Assembly: GCA_018650465.1 (NCBI GenBank) | Contig: JABIFY010000143.1 | Location: forward strand, 1 to 59,746 | Length of the DNA stretch: 59,746 nucleotides | Source: Alphaproteobacteria bacterium | Lineage (GTDB): Bacteria; Pseudomonadota; Alphaproteobacteria; UBA2966 | Reading direction: 5' to 3' | Shown here: positions 1 through 9,301 of the stretch, piece after piece | Position numbering within the stretch: the first letter of the stretch is position 1 | Layout: every line of letters starts with the position of its first letter | Notes under the pieces: model-generated | The model's database searches: none | Told to the model about the DNA's origin: nothing | Seen by the model: the letters and a program-made list of their open reading frames with translations, nothing else | Program-made: the position numbers and the translations under genes

Positions 1-81
1 AACATCTGGTACGAATGTACCAGAGAGCGCTGCCTTTTCCTAGCGAACACAAGTCCAAGTAACTGATATGATGTAGAAATT

Positions 82-158
<77 letters not shown>

Positions 159-224
159 TTATGGCGAGAACATAGCTTAAGCGGCGGGAACGTGCAAACC
201 CTCCGCTGTCACAAAAAAGCCAGG

Positions 225-1175
225 CTAAAAACCGCCGCCGCCGGTGATGTGCAAAAAGAGGTCTTCCAGATCACTTTCTTCAGTGCTGAGGTCGTGGATC
301 GTCAGGCCTGCCGTTTGCACGGCGGCGAGGACTTCGGCGACCTGGGTCTGGCTGGGCTGATAGCGGATGGCCAGGCGGTGGAAGGGCAGGATTTCCACGT
401 CATATTTGGCAAGTGCTTCAGGAATTTCCGGAATGTCTTCGCCAATATTGATGGTCAGGCTCTTTTTGTCGAGACGCGCGACCAGGGCCTTGGTGCTGTC
501 ACAGGCCACCAGTTTGCCGTGATTGATAATGGCGATGCGGTCACACAGTTCCTCGGCTTCTTCCAGATAATGGGTGGTCAACACGACGGTGACGCCGGCC
601 GTGTTCAGTTCGCGGATATAGGACCAAAGCTGATGTCGCAGTTCCACATCTACCCCGGCTGTGGGCTCGTCCAGGACCAGCACTGGGGGGTTGTGGGCCA
701 GGGATTTGGCGACCAGAAGACGTCGGCGCATACCGCCAGACAATGTTCTGGCATAGGAGTCGGCCTTTTCCGTCAGATGCACGGCCTCAAGGATTTCAGC
801 CGTGCGCCGTTCAGCGCGTGGTACACCATACATACCGGCCTGAAAATCCAGCGCTTCGCGAGCGGTGAAAAAGGGATCAATATTCAGCTCCTGCGGCACT
901 ACACCGATGGCCGAGCGCGCCCTGCGCGTGTCGCTGTCTATATCAGCACCCCAGATTGCAGCCGTGCCCGAGGATTTCAGCACCAGACCGGCTAGAATAT
1001 TGATGAAAGTCGATTTCCCGGCCCCATTGGGACCCAGCAGGCCAAAGAACGAACCGCGTGGAATGTCCAGATCAATAGCGTCCAAGGCCGGGCGCTTCAT
1101 GGTGCTGCCCTTATAGGACTTGCTGAGACCACGCACGGAGATCGCCAGGTCGGGCAAATCCTGAGGGTTGGACAT
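225..1175 (-). CDS. ABC transporter ATP-binding protein, NodI/CcmA/YadG type
   Basis: A 316-residue cytoplasmic ATPase of an ABC transporter, of the kind that pairs with an ABC-2 type permease in drug, polysaccharide or lipid export. It has all nucleotide-binding motifs in order: Walker [10 protein letters not shown] (about residue 50), signature LSGGMRRRL, Walker [13 protein letters not shown] and the H-loop in [14 protein letters not shown]-terminal domain of about 80 residues ends in [14 protein letters not shown], as in DrrA/YadG-type ATPases. I chose the ATG at 1175 (MSNPQD) over an upstream start because the preceding 25 residues do not look like the family. No permease gene is next to it: the tRNA gene follows and a divergent gene precedes. 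Substrate unknown. Confidence 0.9.
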   Translation of the reverse strand: MSNPQDLPDLAISVRGLSKSYKGSTMKRPALDAIDLDIPRGSFFGLLGPNGAGKSTFINILAGLVLKSSGTAAIWGADIDSDTRRARSAIGVVPQELNIDPFFTAREALDFQAGMYGVPRAERRTAEILEAVHLTEKADSYARTLSGGMRRRLLVAKSLAHNPPVLVLDEPTAGVDVELRHQLWSYIRELNTAGVTVVLTTHYLEEAEELCDRIAIINHGKLVACDSTKALVARLDKKSLTINIGEDIPEIPEALAKYDVEILPFHRLAIRYQPSQTQVAEVLAAVQTAGLTIHDLSTEESDLEDLFLHITGGGGF

Positions 1176-1375
1176 ATCTGTCACTTGAAATTCCAGTCTG
1201 GAAAGCGGGAAACCACGCAGAAATATGCGGGCAGGCCGCCGGTTTAGCAATCAGCTCATTACAAGTCAAGAATCTCTGCTGGCATGTTTAAATGCAGGTC
1301 CCACAGGCGTATGATTGGTGCAAGGCTGACAAGCCATCCTAATTCTCGTCAAACTCCAGAGGAAAGCCAAAATTC

Positions 1376-1573
1376 ATGTCTGATGCCGCCGCAGATACTA
1401 AAGTCAAAACCGTTCTGGTCGAACAGGCCACCTTTTCTTGCGACGGCGGTGGCGGTGGCTTGGGTCATCCAAGAGTACAGCTGACTCTGGATAAATCCAG
1501 CCAGGTGGACTGTGGCTATTGTGGTTTGCATTTTGAACTCAAGGCGGGCGCTACTGCGGATTCTGGTCACTGA
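1376..1573 (+). CDS. Zinc-finger (CHCC) domain protein, NDUFS6-like
   Basis: A 65-residue protein with the compact zinc-binding pattern of the zf-CHCC family: Cys22 followed by a five-glycine run, His31 in GLGHP, then Cys46 and Cys49 in DCGYC. This family includes the mitochondrial complex I accessory subunit NDUFS6 and its alphaproteobacterial relatives, so a role in respiratory complex I assembly or stability is plausible but inferred. Its stop codon overlaps the start of polA by one base (TGATG), suggesting translational coupling. A small zinc-finger gene beside polA is, as I recall, common in Rhodospirillales-like genomes. Confidence 0.88.
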   Translation: MSDAAADTKVKTVLVEQATFSCDGGGGGLGHPRVQLTLDKSSQVDCGYCGLHFELKAGATADSGH

Positions 1574-4428
1574 TGGCAACGACGGGGGGAAGTGTCGGCG
1601 AAAAAGGTCGGGTCTATCTGGTTGACGGCTCGGGTTATATTTTTCGCGCGTACTATGCATTGCCGCCGCTGACGCGCAAGCATGATGGCACGCCCGTGGG
1701 CGCCGTGTCCGGCTTTTGTAATATGCTGAACAAACTGGTGGACGACATTACGGCGGAAGAAGACAGTGGCCATATGGCGGTGATTTTTGATACCGCGCGC
1801 AAAACCTTCCGTAGTGATTTTTATCCTGAATACAAAGCCCACCGCCCGCCCGCGCCAGAAGATTTGATCCCGCAATTCCCGCTGTTTCGCGAGGCCACAA
1901 AGGCCTTCAATGTAGCCACCTGGGAAATGGACGGGTTCGAGGCCGATGACCTGATCGCCACCTATGCCCGCATGGCGCGCGAGGAAGGCTATGAAGTTGT
2001 CATCGTTTCATCCGACAAGGACCTGATGCAAATGGTGAGTGACGGCATCACCATGCTTGATCCCATGAAACAGCGCCGTATCGGACCCGACGAAGTTTTA
2101 GAAAAATTTGGTGTCGGTCCGGACCGGGTGATCGATGTCCAGGCCCTGGCCGGGGACAGTGCTGACAATGTACCGGGCGTACCAGGCATCGGTCTTAAAA
2201 CGGCCGCTCTGTTAATAAATGAATATGGTGATCTTGATGCCGTACTGGACCGAGCCGGCGAAATCAAACAGAACAAGCGCCGGGAAAATCTGATCGAATT
2301 TGCCGACCAGGCCCGAATCAGCCGTGACCTAGTGACCCTGAAGCAGGATGTGCCCGTGGAAGATGGCATCGACGCCATGGTTTTGCGGGCTCCCGACCCG
2401 GTAGAACTGTTCACTTTTCTCGCTTTCAACGAATTCGACAAACTGGCGCAGCGCCTGAAGTCACGTTATGGCGATCTGGACGTTGAGCTTCCGGAAATCG
2501 CCGCGCCGCAATCCAGTGATGCGGCAGTGCCCCAGGCAGAAAAAGCCCCGGCCCCGGCGGACAGCAACTATGTCGCCGTGCAAACTGTGGATGATCTGAA
2601 AGACTGGGTCGCGCGGGCTTACGAAACGGGCTATGTGGCGGTCGATACGGAAACCACCGGGCTGGATGCCATGCAGGTTGATTTGGTGGGCGTCTCCCTG
2701 TCGGTCAAGGCGGGCGAGGCCTGTTATATTCCCCTGGCCCATACGGTGGGCGGTGCCGCAGGCGTGGCGCAAGGCAGCTTTGATTTGGGCGAGCCTGCTG
2801 AGGACATGCCGGACGCGCCAGACCAAATCAACATCGATGAGGCGTTGGTGATACTAAAGCCGATGCTGGAAGATCCGGCTGTGCTGAAGATCGGCCAGAA
2901 TATCAAATATGATGCCATGATACTGTCGCGCCATGGCGTGGCGATACGGCCCATGGATGATACAATGCTGTTGTCCTTCGTGCTGGATGCAGGCAGTCAT
3001 GGTCACGGCATGGACGCCCTGTCGAAGCTGCACCTGGATATCGTACCTGTGCCTTTCAAGGAAGTTGTCGGCACAGGCAAAAAACAGATCACCTTTGACC
3101 AGGTCCCACTGGACGAGGCCGTGCGTTATGCCGCTGAAGATGCTGACATTACCTTACGTCTGCACCAGGTGCTGAAACCGCGCCTGGCACAGGATAAAAT
3201 GGTGACGGTTTACGAAACCATGGAACGGCCCCTGTCACCTGTGCTGCTGCAAATGGAAATGGCCGGGGTCAAGGTTGATGCCAAGGTCTTGTCGGACCTG
3301 TCGACGGATTTTGCAAGGCGCATGGTTGACCTGGAAGCTGAAATTCATCAACTGGCAGGCCGCGAATTCAACATTGCGTCGCCCAAACAACTAGGCGAAA
3401 TCTTGTTCGATGAAATGGGTTTGCCCGGCGGTAAAAAATCATCCAAGACCGGTGCCTGGAGTACGGATGCCGATGTGCTGGATGGCCTCGCCAGTGATGG
3501 GTACGAGCTGCCGGTGAAGATTTTGGCCTGGCGTCATTATGCCAAGTTAAAAAGCACCTATACGGATGCCCTGCAAGAAAGCATCAATCCGGATACAGGC
3601 CGGGTGCATACATCCTATGCCATGGCCGGGGCGGCAACGGGGCGTCTGGCGTCTACCGATCCCAACCTGCAAAATATCCCTGTCCGCACCGAGGAAGGCC
3701 GCAAAATCCGCGAAGCCTTTGTGGCCAAAGAAGGTCATAAATTGCTGGCGGCGGATTATTCACAAATTGAATTACGCCTGTTGGCTCATGTGGCCGATAT
3801 GGACAGCCTGCGCCAGGCCTTCAAGGATGGCGTTGATATTCACGCTTTGACGGCCAGCCAGGTCTTTGGCATTCCGGTGGACGATATCGACGGTGAAACC
3901 CGTCGTCGGGCCAAGGCCATAAACTTTGGTATTGTCTATGGCATCAGCCCCTTTGGTCTGGCCCGGCAACTGGGCATCGGCCAGCGCGACGCCAAGGCTT
4001 ATATCGAAACTTACTTCGAACAATATCCAGGCATCCGCGCTTATATGGAAGACACCAAGGCCTTCTGTCGTGAACATGGCTATGTGGAAACTATTTTTGG
4101 CCGGCGCTGTCACCTGGAAGGCATCAATGACAAAAACGGGGCCAAGCGCGCTTTCAACGAACGCGCCGCCATCAACGCACCGCTTCAGGGGGCCGCCGCC
4201 GACGTCATCAAACGCGCCATGATCCGCGTGCCCGGTGCACTGGACAAAGCCAACCTGAAGGCCACCATGATGCTACAAGTGCATGATGAATTGTTGTTCG
4301 AAGTGCCAGAAGCCGAAGTCGAGCAAACGACCAAAGTTGTTAAACAAGTCATGGAGTCAGCCGCCCATTTAAGCGTGCCGTTGATCGTCGATTGCGGAGT
4401 TGGCGATAACTGGGGCGAGGCGCACTAG
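1573..4428 (+). CDS. polA: DNA polymerase I
   Basis: A 951-residue family A DNA polymerase for Okazaki-fragment processing and gap filling in repair. The N-terminal about 290 residues form the 5'-3' flap exonuclease (YLVDGSGYIFRAYYAL, DGFEADDLIAT, SDKDLMQ, GDSADNVPGVPGIG). The central 3'-5' proofreading domain looks active, with VDTETTGLD, GQNIKYDAM and YAAEDADITLR supplying the acidic residues of Exo I-III. The polymerase domain has motif A DYSQIELR, motif B RRRAKAINFGIVYG and motif C QVHDELLFE. Length and domain order match the family. It is preceded with a one-base overlap by the zinc-finger gene, so both are likely one transcript. Confidence 0.98.
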   Translation: MATTGGSVGEKGRVYLVDGSGYIFRAYYALPPLTRKHDGTPVGAVSGFCNMLNKLVDDITAEEDSGHMAVIFDTARKTFRSDFYPEYKAHRPPAPEDLIPQFPLFREATKAFNVATWEMDGFEADDLIATYARMAREEGYEVVIVSSDKDLMQMVSDGITMLDPMKQRRIGPDEVLEKFGVGPDRVIDVQALAGDSADNVPGVPGIGLKTAALLINEYGDLDAVLDRAGEIKQNKRRENLIEFADQARISRDLVTLKQDVPVEDGIDAMVLRAPDPVELFTFLAFNEFDKLAQRLKSRYGDLDVELPEIAAPQSSDAAVPQAEKAPAPADSNYVAVQTVDDLKDWVARAYETGYVAVDTETTGLDAMQVDLVGVSLSVKAGEACYIPLAHTVGGAAGVAQGSFDLGEPAEDMPDAPDQINIDEALVILKPMLEDPAVLKIGQNIKYDAMILSRHGVAIRPMDDTMLLSFVLDAGSHGHGMDALSKLHLDIVPVPFKEVVGTGKKQITFDQVPLDEAVRYAAEDADITLRLHQVLKPRLAQDKMVTVYETMERPLSPVLLQMEMAGVKVDAKVLSDLSTDFARRMVDLEAEIHQLAGREFNIASPKQLGEILFDEMGLPGGKKSSKTGAWSTDADVLDGLASDGYELPVKILAWRHYAKLKSTYTDALQESINPDTGRVHTSYAMAGAATGRLASTDPNLQNIPVRTEEGRKIREAFVAKEGHKLLAADYSQIELRLLAHVADMDSLRQAFKDGVDIHALTASQVFGIPVDDIDGETRRRAKAINFGIVYGISPFGLARQLGIGQRDAKAYIETYFEQYPGIRAYMEDTKAFCREHGYVETIFGRRCHLEGINDKNGAKRAFNERAAINAPLQGAAADVIKRAMIRVPGALDKANLKATMMLQVHDELLFEVPEAEVEQTTKVVKQVMESAAHLSVPLIVDCGVGDNWGEAH

Positions 4429-4450
4429 ATCGGCTCCCGCCGCTGGGGCC

Positions 4451-4885
4451 TTATTTCTTCGGTAGCCGATAGGCCTTGTGGCAACTTCCACAGGTCTTGC
4501 CGGTCCGCTTTTGCGACGCCTGCCCAGCGGACACATCATTGGATTTCAACGCTTGGCTTAAGGCAGCCGCGGCTAGCACAAATCTCTGATTGGATTTGTT
4601 GAAGCCAGCTGCATCCGACCAGATCTCTGGTTTGGCGCGACTGTCTTGTTTTTGTTCACCTGCAGGAAACAGGTTGGTCAGTGACTTGGCAATGGCCTGG
4701 ATTTCTTCGGCTTGTTTGTGCATATCGGGTGTGATCTGACCGGCCTTTAAACCCCGTTTGATGGCCTTCATATTTTTGCCCAGGGTTGTCATGGCGATAT
4801 GACGAGGGTCTTTATCGTCATGGGCTGAAACCACGACGGGTAAAACCAAGAATGACAAAATGGCCGCTACAAATAGTTTTTTCAA
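4451..4885 (-). CDS. Cytochrome c, class II (c-556 / c' type)
   Basis: A 144-residue periplasmic haem protein. An N-terminal signal peptide (residues 1 to about 21, ending VVVSA) is followed by a mostly helical body and a single haem site CGSCH near the C terminus (GKTCGSCHKAYR). The C-terminal haem position and helical length are typical of the four-helix-bundle class II cytochromes c-556/c'. The start codon is TTG, 8 nt after a clear AGGAG. It is the last gene of a minus-strand operon, 24 nt downstream of the multicopper oxidase, and may pass electrons to or from it. The direct partner is inferred only from the gene order. Confidence 0.85.
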   Translation of the reverse strand: MKKLFVAAILSFLVLPVVVSAHDDKDPRHIAMTTLGKNMKAIKRGLKAGQITPDMHKQAEEIQAIAKSLTNLFPAGEQKQDSRAKPEIWSDAAGFNKSNQRFVLAAAALSQALKSNDVSAGQASQKRTGKTCGSCHKAYRLPKK

Positions 4886-4909
4886 AACAATTGCTCCTGA
4901 ATAAAATGG

Positions 4910-6367
4910 TCAACCTACCCGAACCGCCGCGATCATCCCAGCGGTGACGTGACCCAGAACATGACAATGCATCAGCCAGTCGCCGGGGTTATCGGCAACA
5001 AAGGCGATGTCGACTTTTTCATCGGGAAAAACCAGCACCGTATCGCGCCATTCTGGTACGGCTTTTTTTTTACCGTTCACGGCGATGACTTGAAATGAAT
5101 GGCCATGCAGATGAATGGGGTGCGGGAAAGCCGTCTTGTTTTGCAAACGGAAGACATAAGTTTTGCCCAGATCAAGATTGAACAATTTGTCCTGTCGGGC
5201 GATTTCTTCCAGCGACGACCAGATTTTTCCATTGGTGGCCCAGACAACGCCCTTGCCCGCCAACTGACGCAGGGGCATTTGTTTGTCGTCCAGCATGGCT
5301 GAACGCAAGCCGCCCATGGCGCCGCCTTCAAATGTCACGGTCTTCAGGTTCGCGCCATCCAGGATTGGTTGGCTGTGTGGGTTGTCGGCCATCTTTTTTG
5401 GGGCTGCCAATGCCGTGCTTCGAACCTGTTTGCCGCTGATCCTGAATGACGCCAATTTGTTTCGCTGATTGCGATAGGTCGCATCTGCCACGCCAAAGAC
5501 TGCGCCGGACTTAGCCTCGATGGGAACGTCCAACACCAGGTCGGCCCGCCCGCCCGGCGGAATATATAAGGGATTGCCACCCAGACCACGGGGTTGGATC
5601 GGCTGCCCGTCCAGGGCGATCCACCAGCCGCTCAAGCCAGGAAAATCAAAAGACAATATGCGTGCGGAAGCCGCATTGATAATGCGCAGGCGGATACGCT
5701 CCCCTGGCTGTGCATCGATGGCAGGTCGGTGTTGACCGTTCACGGTGATCAGATTACCAAAGCGCCCAGCATGGCTGTTGTCATGCATTTGGGCATAGTT
5801 GTGCGAAACCTTGTCATCCTTGCCAATAAGCCAGTCGGCGACCATCCAGACCAACTCCCGATCAACGGGCAGAGGTTTTTCTTCCCATACAATCAGGGGC
5901 CCAAACAGGCCGCGACCGATTTGTTCCGCTGAATTGGCGTGCGGGTGATACCAGTAGGTACCTGCATCCTCGCAGGCAAATCGATACTGAAAATGACCGC
6001 CTGGCGGCACCGCCTTTTGCGTCACAAAAGGCACACCATCCATCTTGTTCGGTGTGCGAATTCCATGCCAGTGGATGCTGGTATCCTCCAACAACTGGTT
6101 GGACAAGGAAAGGTCGATTATCCCACCCTGGTTGACAAAGAGCGGGCGACCTGGTGATTCACCATCATATCCCCAGATCGGCAAATCTAAACTGCGCGTA
6201 CCCGCCTTTATCGTGGCTGAACCAAACCGTGCTACAAGCGTTGGCGGCGCAGAACGAACGTCGCCGGCAGGAATAGCAGCAGTAATGGCTGCTACGGTTC
6301 CCGCCTTCAACAGATCGCGCCTGGATATTTTTCGACTGTTGTTTTTCAAGAATGTCTTGGCTGGCAT
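4910..6367 (-). CDS. Tat-exported multicopper oxidase
   Basis: A 485-residue periplasmic multicopper oxidase. The N terminus carries a twin-arginine signal (SRRDLLKAG followed by a hydrophobic stretch). All four copper-binding motifs are present: HWHG, WYHPHAN, HPIHLHGHSF and HCHVLGHVTAGM. The last contains the Cys-His bridge to the trinuclear centre and an axial Met at the type 1 site, typical of laccase-like, low-potential enzymes. The long methionine-rich insert of CueO is missing, although a short GGAMGG-containing segment is present. Family members oxidise Cu(I), Mn(II), phenolics or other substrates with O2. Which one applies here cannot be read from sequence. It sits 6 nt after one cytochrome c gene and 24 nt before another, so copper detoxification or a cytochrome-linked oxidase role are both possible. 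Confidence 0.93.
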   Translation of the reverse strand: MPAKTFLKNNSRKISRRDLLKAGTVAAITAAIPAGDVRSAPPTLVARFGSATIKAGTRSLDLPIWGYDGESPGRPLFVNQGGIIDLSLSNQLLEDTSIHWHGIRTPNKMDGVPFVTQKAVPPGGHFQYRFACEDAGTYWYHPHANSAEQIGRGLFGPLIVWEEKPLPVDRELVWMVADWLIGKDDKVSHNYAQMHDNSHAGRFGNLITVNGQHRPAIDAQPGERIRLRIINAASARILSFDFPGLSGWWIALDGQPIQPRGLGGNPLYIPPGGRADLVLDVPIEAKSGAVFGVADATYRNQRNKLASFRISGKQVRSTALAAPKKMADNPHSQPILDGANLKTVTFEGGAMGGLRSAMLDDKQMPLRQLAGKGVVWATNGKIWSSLEEIARQDKLFNLDLGKTYVFRLQNKTAFPHPIHLHGHSFQVIAVNGKKKAVPEWRDTVLVFPDEKVDIAFVADNPGDWLMHCHVLGHVTAGMIAAVRVG

Positions 6368-6373
6368 AAGCGG

Positions 6374-6862
6374 CTACTTTTCTGAATCGGCCATCGCCTT
6401 ATTCATGGCGTCGTGGCGTGTACGGATTTCTTCGGGCCAGGTGCTTTTGATGAAGGACAATACAGCAATGATTTCCTGATCCGATAAAATGTCTTCATAA
6501 GTCGGCATGTTGGTTTTGTAGTCTGCACCGGCAATCACTTTCAGTCCCTTTTTTGTCAGATCAAAAAGAAGTTTGTCATTATGGTGCCATGTATGACCGG
6601 TTTCATTGTGTGGTGGGGCGGGCAGGTTGCCGTTGGCATTTCGTTGTTGCCAGTTTATTTGGCCCTGCAATTTATCACCGTGACAGGATGCACAATTGAC
6701 GGCGTAGACTTTTTTCCCCAAGCGAACAACCGACGATTCACCAGGCAAAAGTTTGATGGATGTGCCAAAGGAATTGTCAGCAATCCACAGCCAGACAAGT
6801 CCAGCGAGCACAACACTGATAACTAAAACACCAATCTTTCTGACCAAGGCTGAGGAAATCAT
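6374..6862 (-). CDS. Membrane-anchored class I cytochrome c
   Basis: A 162-residue monohaem cytochrome with one N-terminal membrane segment (about residues 10-29, IGVLVISVVLAGLVWLW), which acts as an uncleaved anchor. The haem motif is CASCHG. The likely axial methionine is in YKTNMPTYEDIL, followed by the C-terminal helix SFIKSTWPEEIRTRH. The insert between haem and Met is rich in histidine (PPHNETGHTWHHND), which could bind metal, though this is only suggestive. It is second in the operon, 15 nt after the preceding cytochrome gene and 6 nt before the multicopper oxidase, consistent with electron transfer to or from that enzyme. Confidence 0.88.
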   Translation of the reverse strand: MISSALVRKIGVLVISVVLAGLVWLWIADNSFGTSIKLLPGESSVVRLGKKVYAVNCASCHGDKLQGQINWQQRNANGNLPAPPHNETGHTWHHNDKLLFDLTKKGLKVIAGADYKTNMPTYEDILSDQEIIAVLSFIKSTWPEEIRTRHDAMNKAMADSEK

Positions 6863-6877
6863 TTATCTCTTTCGCTA

Positions 6878-7315
6878 CTACATCTTGTGTGCCTGGTAAA
6901 CGATACCGTTGGCTATCTGAACTTCCCGGACATAGCGAATAATCAGCGAGATTGAAGCATCGTCGACTTGAGGCTGGGGCGGCATGTTGCCAAATCGCCA
7001 GTGGTGGCCACGAACCCCTTTTTTTGCTGCCATGACAAATGAAATATCTGCATGGTGGCCTGGATTGTAGATATTGTGAATCAGAGGTGGTCCCTGATCT
7101 GATCCGCTGGCGTCGGGGCCATGGCAGACAGCACAATTGGCATCAAAGGCTATCTTGCCGGTTCGCGCTGGATCAGAAAGTACAGGCACGGTAACCTCAA
7201 CCGAATTCAAATTTGAACCTATGAATTTCCAACCTAGCAACAGGGCCCCGATGAAGCAGAAAGCGACAATCCCCAAAAAAGGCAGTCGCTCAGAGAAATT
7301 TGAAAATATGTTCAT
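6878..7315 (-). CDS. Membrane-anchored class I cytochrome c
   Basis: A 145-residue monohaem cytochrome, first gene of the four-gene redox operon. One N-terminal transmembrane anchor (about residues 13-31) precedes a periplasmic domain with haem motif CAVCHG and a probable Met ligand in FGNMPPQPQV. A histidine-rich stretch (NPGHHADI, RGHHWRFG) again sits between the haem and Met ligands, as in the next cytochrome. The operon reads away from the peptide transporter genes, and the 177-bp gap between them must hold both promoters; I could not identify them with confidence. Confidence 0.88.
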   Translation of the reverse strand: MNIFSNFSERLPFLGIVAFCFIGALLLGWKFIGSNLNSVEVTVPVLSDPARTGKIAFDANCAVCHGPDASGSDQGPPLIHNIYNPGHHADISFVMAAKKGVRGHHWRFGNMPPQPQVDDASISLIIRYVREVQIANGIVYQAHKM

Positions 7316-7492
7316 GTCCTGATTTTGGGGCTTCCAGTGGCTAGAAGGTCAAGCATATTTATTTGTTGGGCGAGGCCAACTGGTATTATTCAGGTAATCT
7401 TTAGATCTTCTATCCTCGATTGACCCTGTGCCCCCCCTTCGGTAACGTTTGGGCATGACACTACGGGGAAATTACAGACAGCGGGCGCAGGC

Positions 7493-8443
7493 ATGAGCGT
7501 TTTTTTGGCCAAGCGGTTTTTGACCTTTGTGGCAACCCTTCTGGGTGCCTCAATCGTCGTTTTCCTGGTGCTGGAGATTCTGCCGGGCGATCCGTCCATG
7601 ACCCTTCTGGGGGCGGATGCAGACGAGGAAGCCTATGCGGCGTTGCGCCTGAAGCTGGGGCTGGATGAACCAGCTGTATTGCGCTATTTCGACTGGATGT
7701 GGGGCATGATGCAGGGGGATTTCGGAATCTCCTATGCCTATTCCGTGCCGGTGATGGAACTGGTCTGGGGTGCCATGGCCCTGACCGTGCCTTTGGCCAT
7801 TTTTGCCATGCTGATTACCATTGTTGTGGCGCTTGGTCTGGGTGTGTTTGCCGCGTCGCGTCATAATAAGCCGGGTGATTATGTGGTCATGGCCTTTAGT
7901 CAGCTGGGTATTGCCGTGCCCAATTTCTGGTTTGGTATCTTGTTGATACTGTTTTTTGCCGTGAACCTTGGCTGGTTCAAGGCGGGTGGTTTTGTTCAGT
8001 GGGAAGACGGCGTTTGGCTGGCGGTAAAGTCGCTGTTTCTGCCGGCCATTGCCTTGGCCACTGTGCAAGCGGCCATTTTGGCCCGCACCACACGCTCCGC
8101 CGTGCTGGAAACTTTCCGCGAAGATTATGTGCGCACCGCCCGCGCCAAGGGATTAACCCGCAGCCAGACCCTGTGGCGGCATGTCCTGCGCAACGCCTTG
8201 ATCCCGGTAATTACAGTCATGGGCCTTCAATTCGCCAATCTATTGGCTGGCACTATCGTCATTGAAAGTGTGTTTTCCTTGCCCGGCCTCGGCAAACTGG
8301 TGTTCCAGGGAATCGCCAACCGCGATATGCCCGTGGTCAAGGACATTGTCCTGTTGCTGGCGGGCATGGTGATTGTGGTGAACTTTGTGGTCGACGTGAC
8401 CTATGCGGTAATTGATCCGCGCCTGAAGGTGCATGATGTCTGA
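7493..8443 (+). CDS. Peptide-type ABC transporter permease (DppB/OppB family)
   Basis: A 316-residue inner-membrane permease with six predicted membrane segments. The N-terminal RFLTFVATLLGASIVVFLV and LPGDP motif are typical of DppB/OppB/YejB proteins. The cytoplasmic EAA-type loop is in VRTARAKGLTRSQTLWRH, which contacts the ATPases. First gene of a tight four-gene operon encoding the membrane parts of an oligopeptide or nickel-type importer. No periplasmic binding protein is encoded next to it; the upstream neighbour is the divergent cytochrome operon. Substrate therefore unassigned. Confidence 0.93.
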   Translation: MSVFLAKRFLTFVATLLGASIVVFLVLEILPGDPSMTLLGADADEEAYAALRLKLGLDEPAVLRYFDWMWGMMQGDFGISYAYSVPVMELVWGAMALTVPLAIFAMLITIVVALGLGVFAASRHNKPGDYVVMAFSQLGIAVPNFWFGILLILFFAVNLGWFKAGGFVQWEDGVWLAVKSLFLPAIALATVQAAILARTTRSAVLETFREDYVRTARAKGLTRSQTLWRHVLRNALIPVITVMGLQFANLLAGTIVIESVFSLPGLGKLVFQGIANRDMPVVKDIVLLLAGMVIVVNFVVDVTYAVIDPRLKVHDV

Positions 8444-9299
8444 ACCTGTCAGCAAAAATCAGCTCATGGCGGCCCTCACTCTTATGACACGGTACCGGAA
8501 TTTTGTTATCGGTGCGGTGCTGACGGGCCTGGTTATTGTTTGTGCTTTCCTCAGCGCGGTTTGGACACCGCATTCCGCCGTTGAACTTGCGATCCGCAGC
8601 CGCCTTCAACTTCCCTCCCTGGAGCATTGGCTGGGCACAGATCATCTGGGCCGGGACATCCTGTCCATGATTATGGTCGGCGCGCAGAACTCTCTGATCG
8701 TGGGCATTGTGGCGGTCAGCATTGGTGTATTTCTGGGTGTGGGACTGGGACTGTGGGCCGCCGCCAAACGGGGCTGGACGGAGGAGTTGATAATGCGCTT
8801 CTCTGACTTTACTTTCGCCTTTCCAGCCGTCTTGTCGGCCATCATGATTACAGCAATATTGGGACCGGGGGCGGTCAATTCCATCCTCGCCATCGGCATT
8901 TACAATATACCCGTCTTCGCCCGTATCTCACGCGGTGCCGCCAATGCCATCTGGTCGCGGGAATATATCATGGCGGCCAAGGCAGCGGGTAAGGGACGCT
9001 TTCGCATCACCGTCGAACATGTGCTGCCAAATATCACCAGCGTCATTGTGGTTCAGGCCACCATCAGTTTTGCCATCGCCATTCTGGCCGAAGCCGCCTT
9101 GTCCTATCTGGGTATCGGCACGCAACCGCCGGAACCGAGCTGGGGGCGCATGCTGAACGACGCCCAGACCTATGCCACTATCAAGCCGTATCTGGCGATT
9201 TTTCCAGGGGCTGCGATTTTCCTTGCGGTGCTGGGGCTGAATATGCTGGGTGATGGCTTGCGCGATATTCTCGATCCGCGCCTGACGAGAGGTCGCTAG
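8433..9299 (+). CDS. Peptide-type ABC transporter permease (DppC/OppC family)
   Basis: A 288-residue second permease. It shows the DppC hallmarks: an N-terminal membrane segment, the periplasmic LGTDHLGRDILSMIMVGAQN motif region and the EAA loop around EYIMAAKAAGKGRFRI. The C terminus ends DILDPRLTRGR, as is usual for the family. The gene overlaps the previous one by 11 bp; a second ATG three bases downstream is an equally good start. It forms a heterodimeric channel with the DppB-like protein. Confidence 0.93.
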   Translation: MMSEPVSKNQLMAALTLMTRYRNFVIGAVLTGLVIVCAFLSAVWTPHSAVELAIRSRLQLPSLEHWLGTDHLGRDILSMIMVGAQNSLIVGIVAVSIGVFLGVGLGLWAAAKRGWTEELIMRFSDFTFAFPAVLSAIMITAILGPGAVNSILAIGIYNIPVFARISRGAANAIWSREYIMAAKAAGKGRFRITVEHVLPNITSVIVVQATISFAIAILAEAALSYLGIGTQPPEPSWGRMLNDAQTYATIKPYLAIFPGAAIFLAVLGLNMLGDGLRDILDPRLTRGR

Positions 9300-9301
9300 A
9301 C

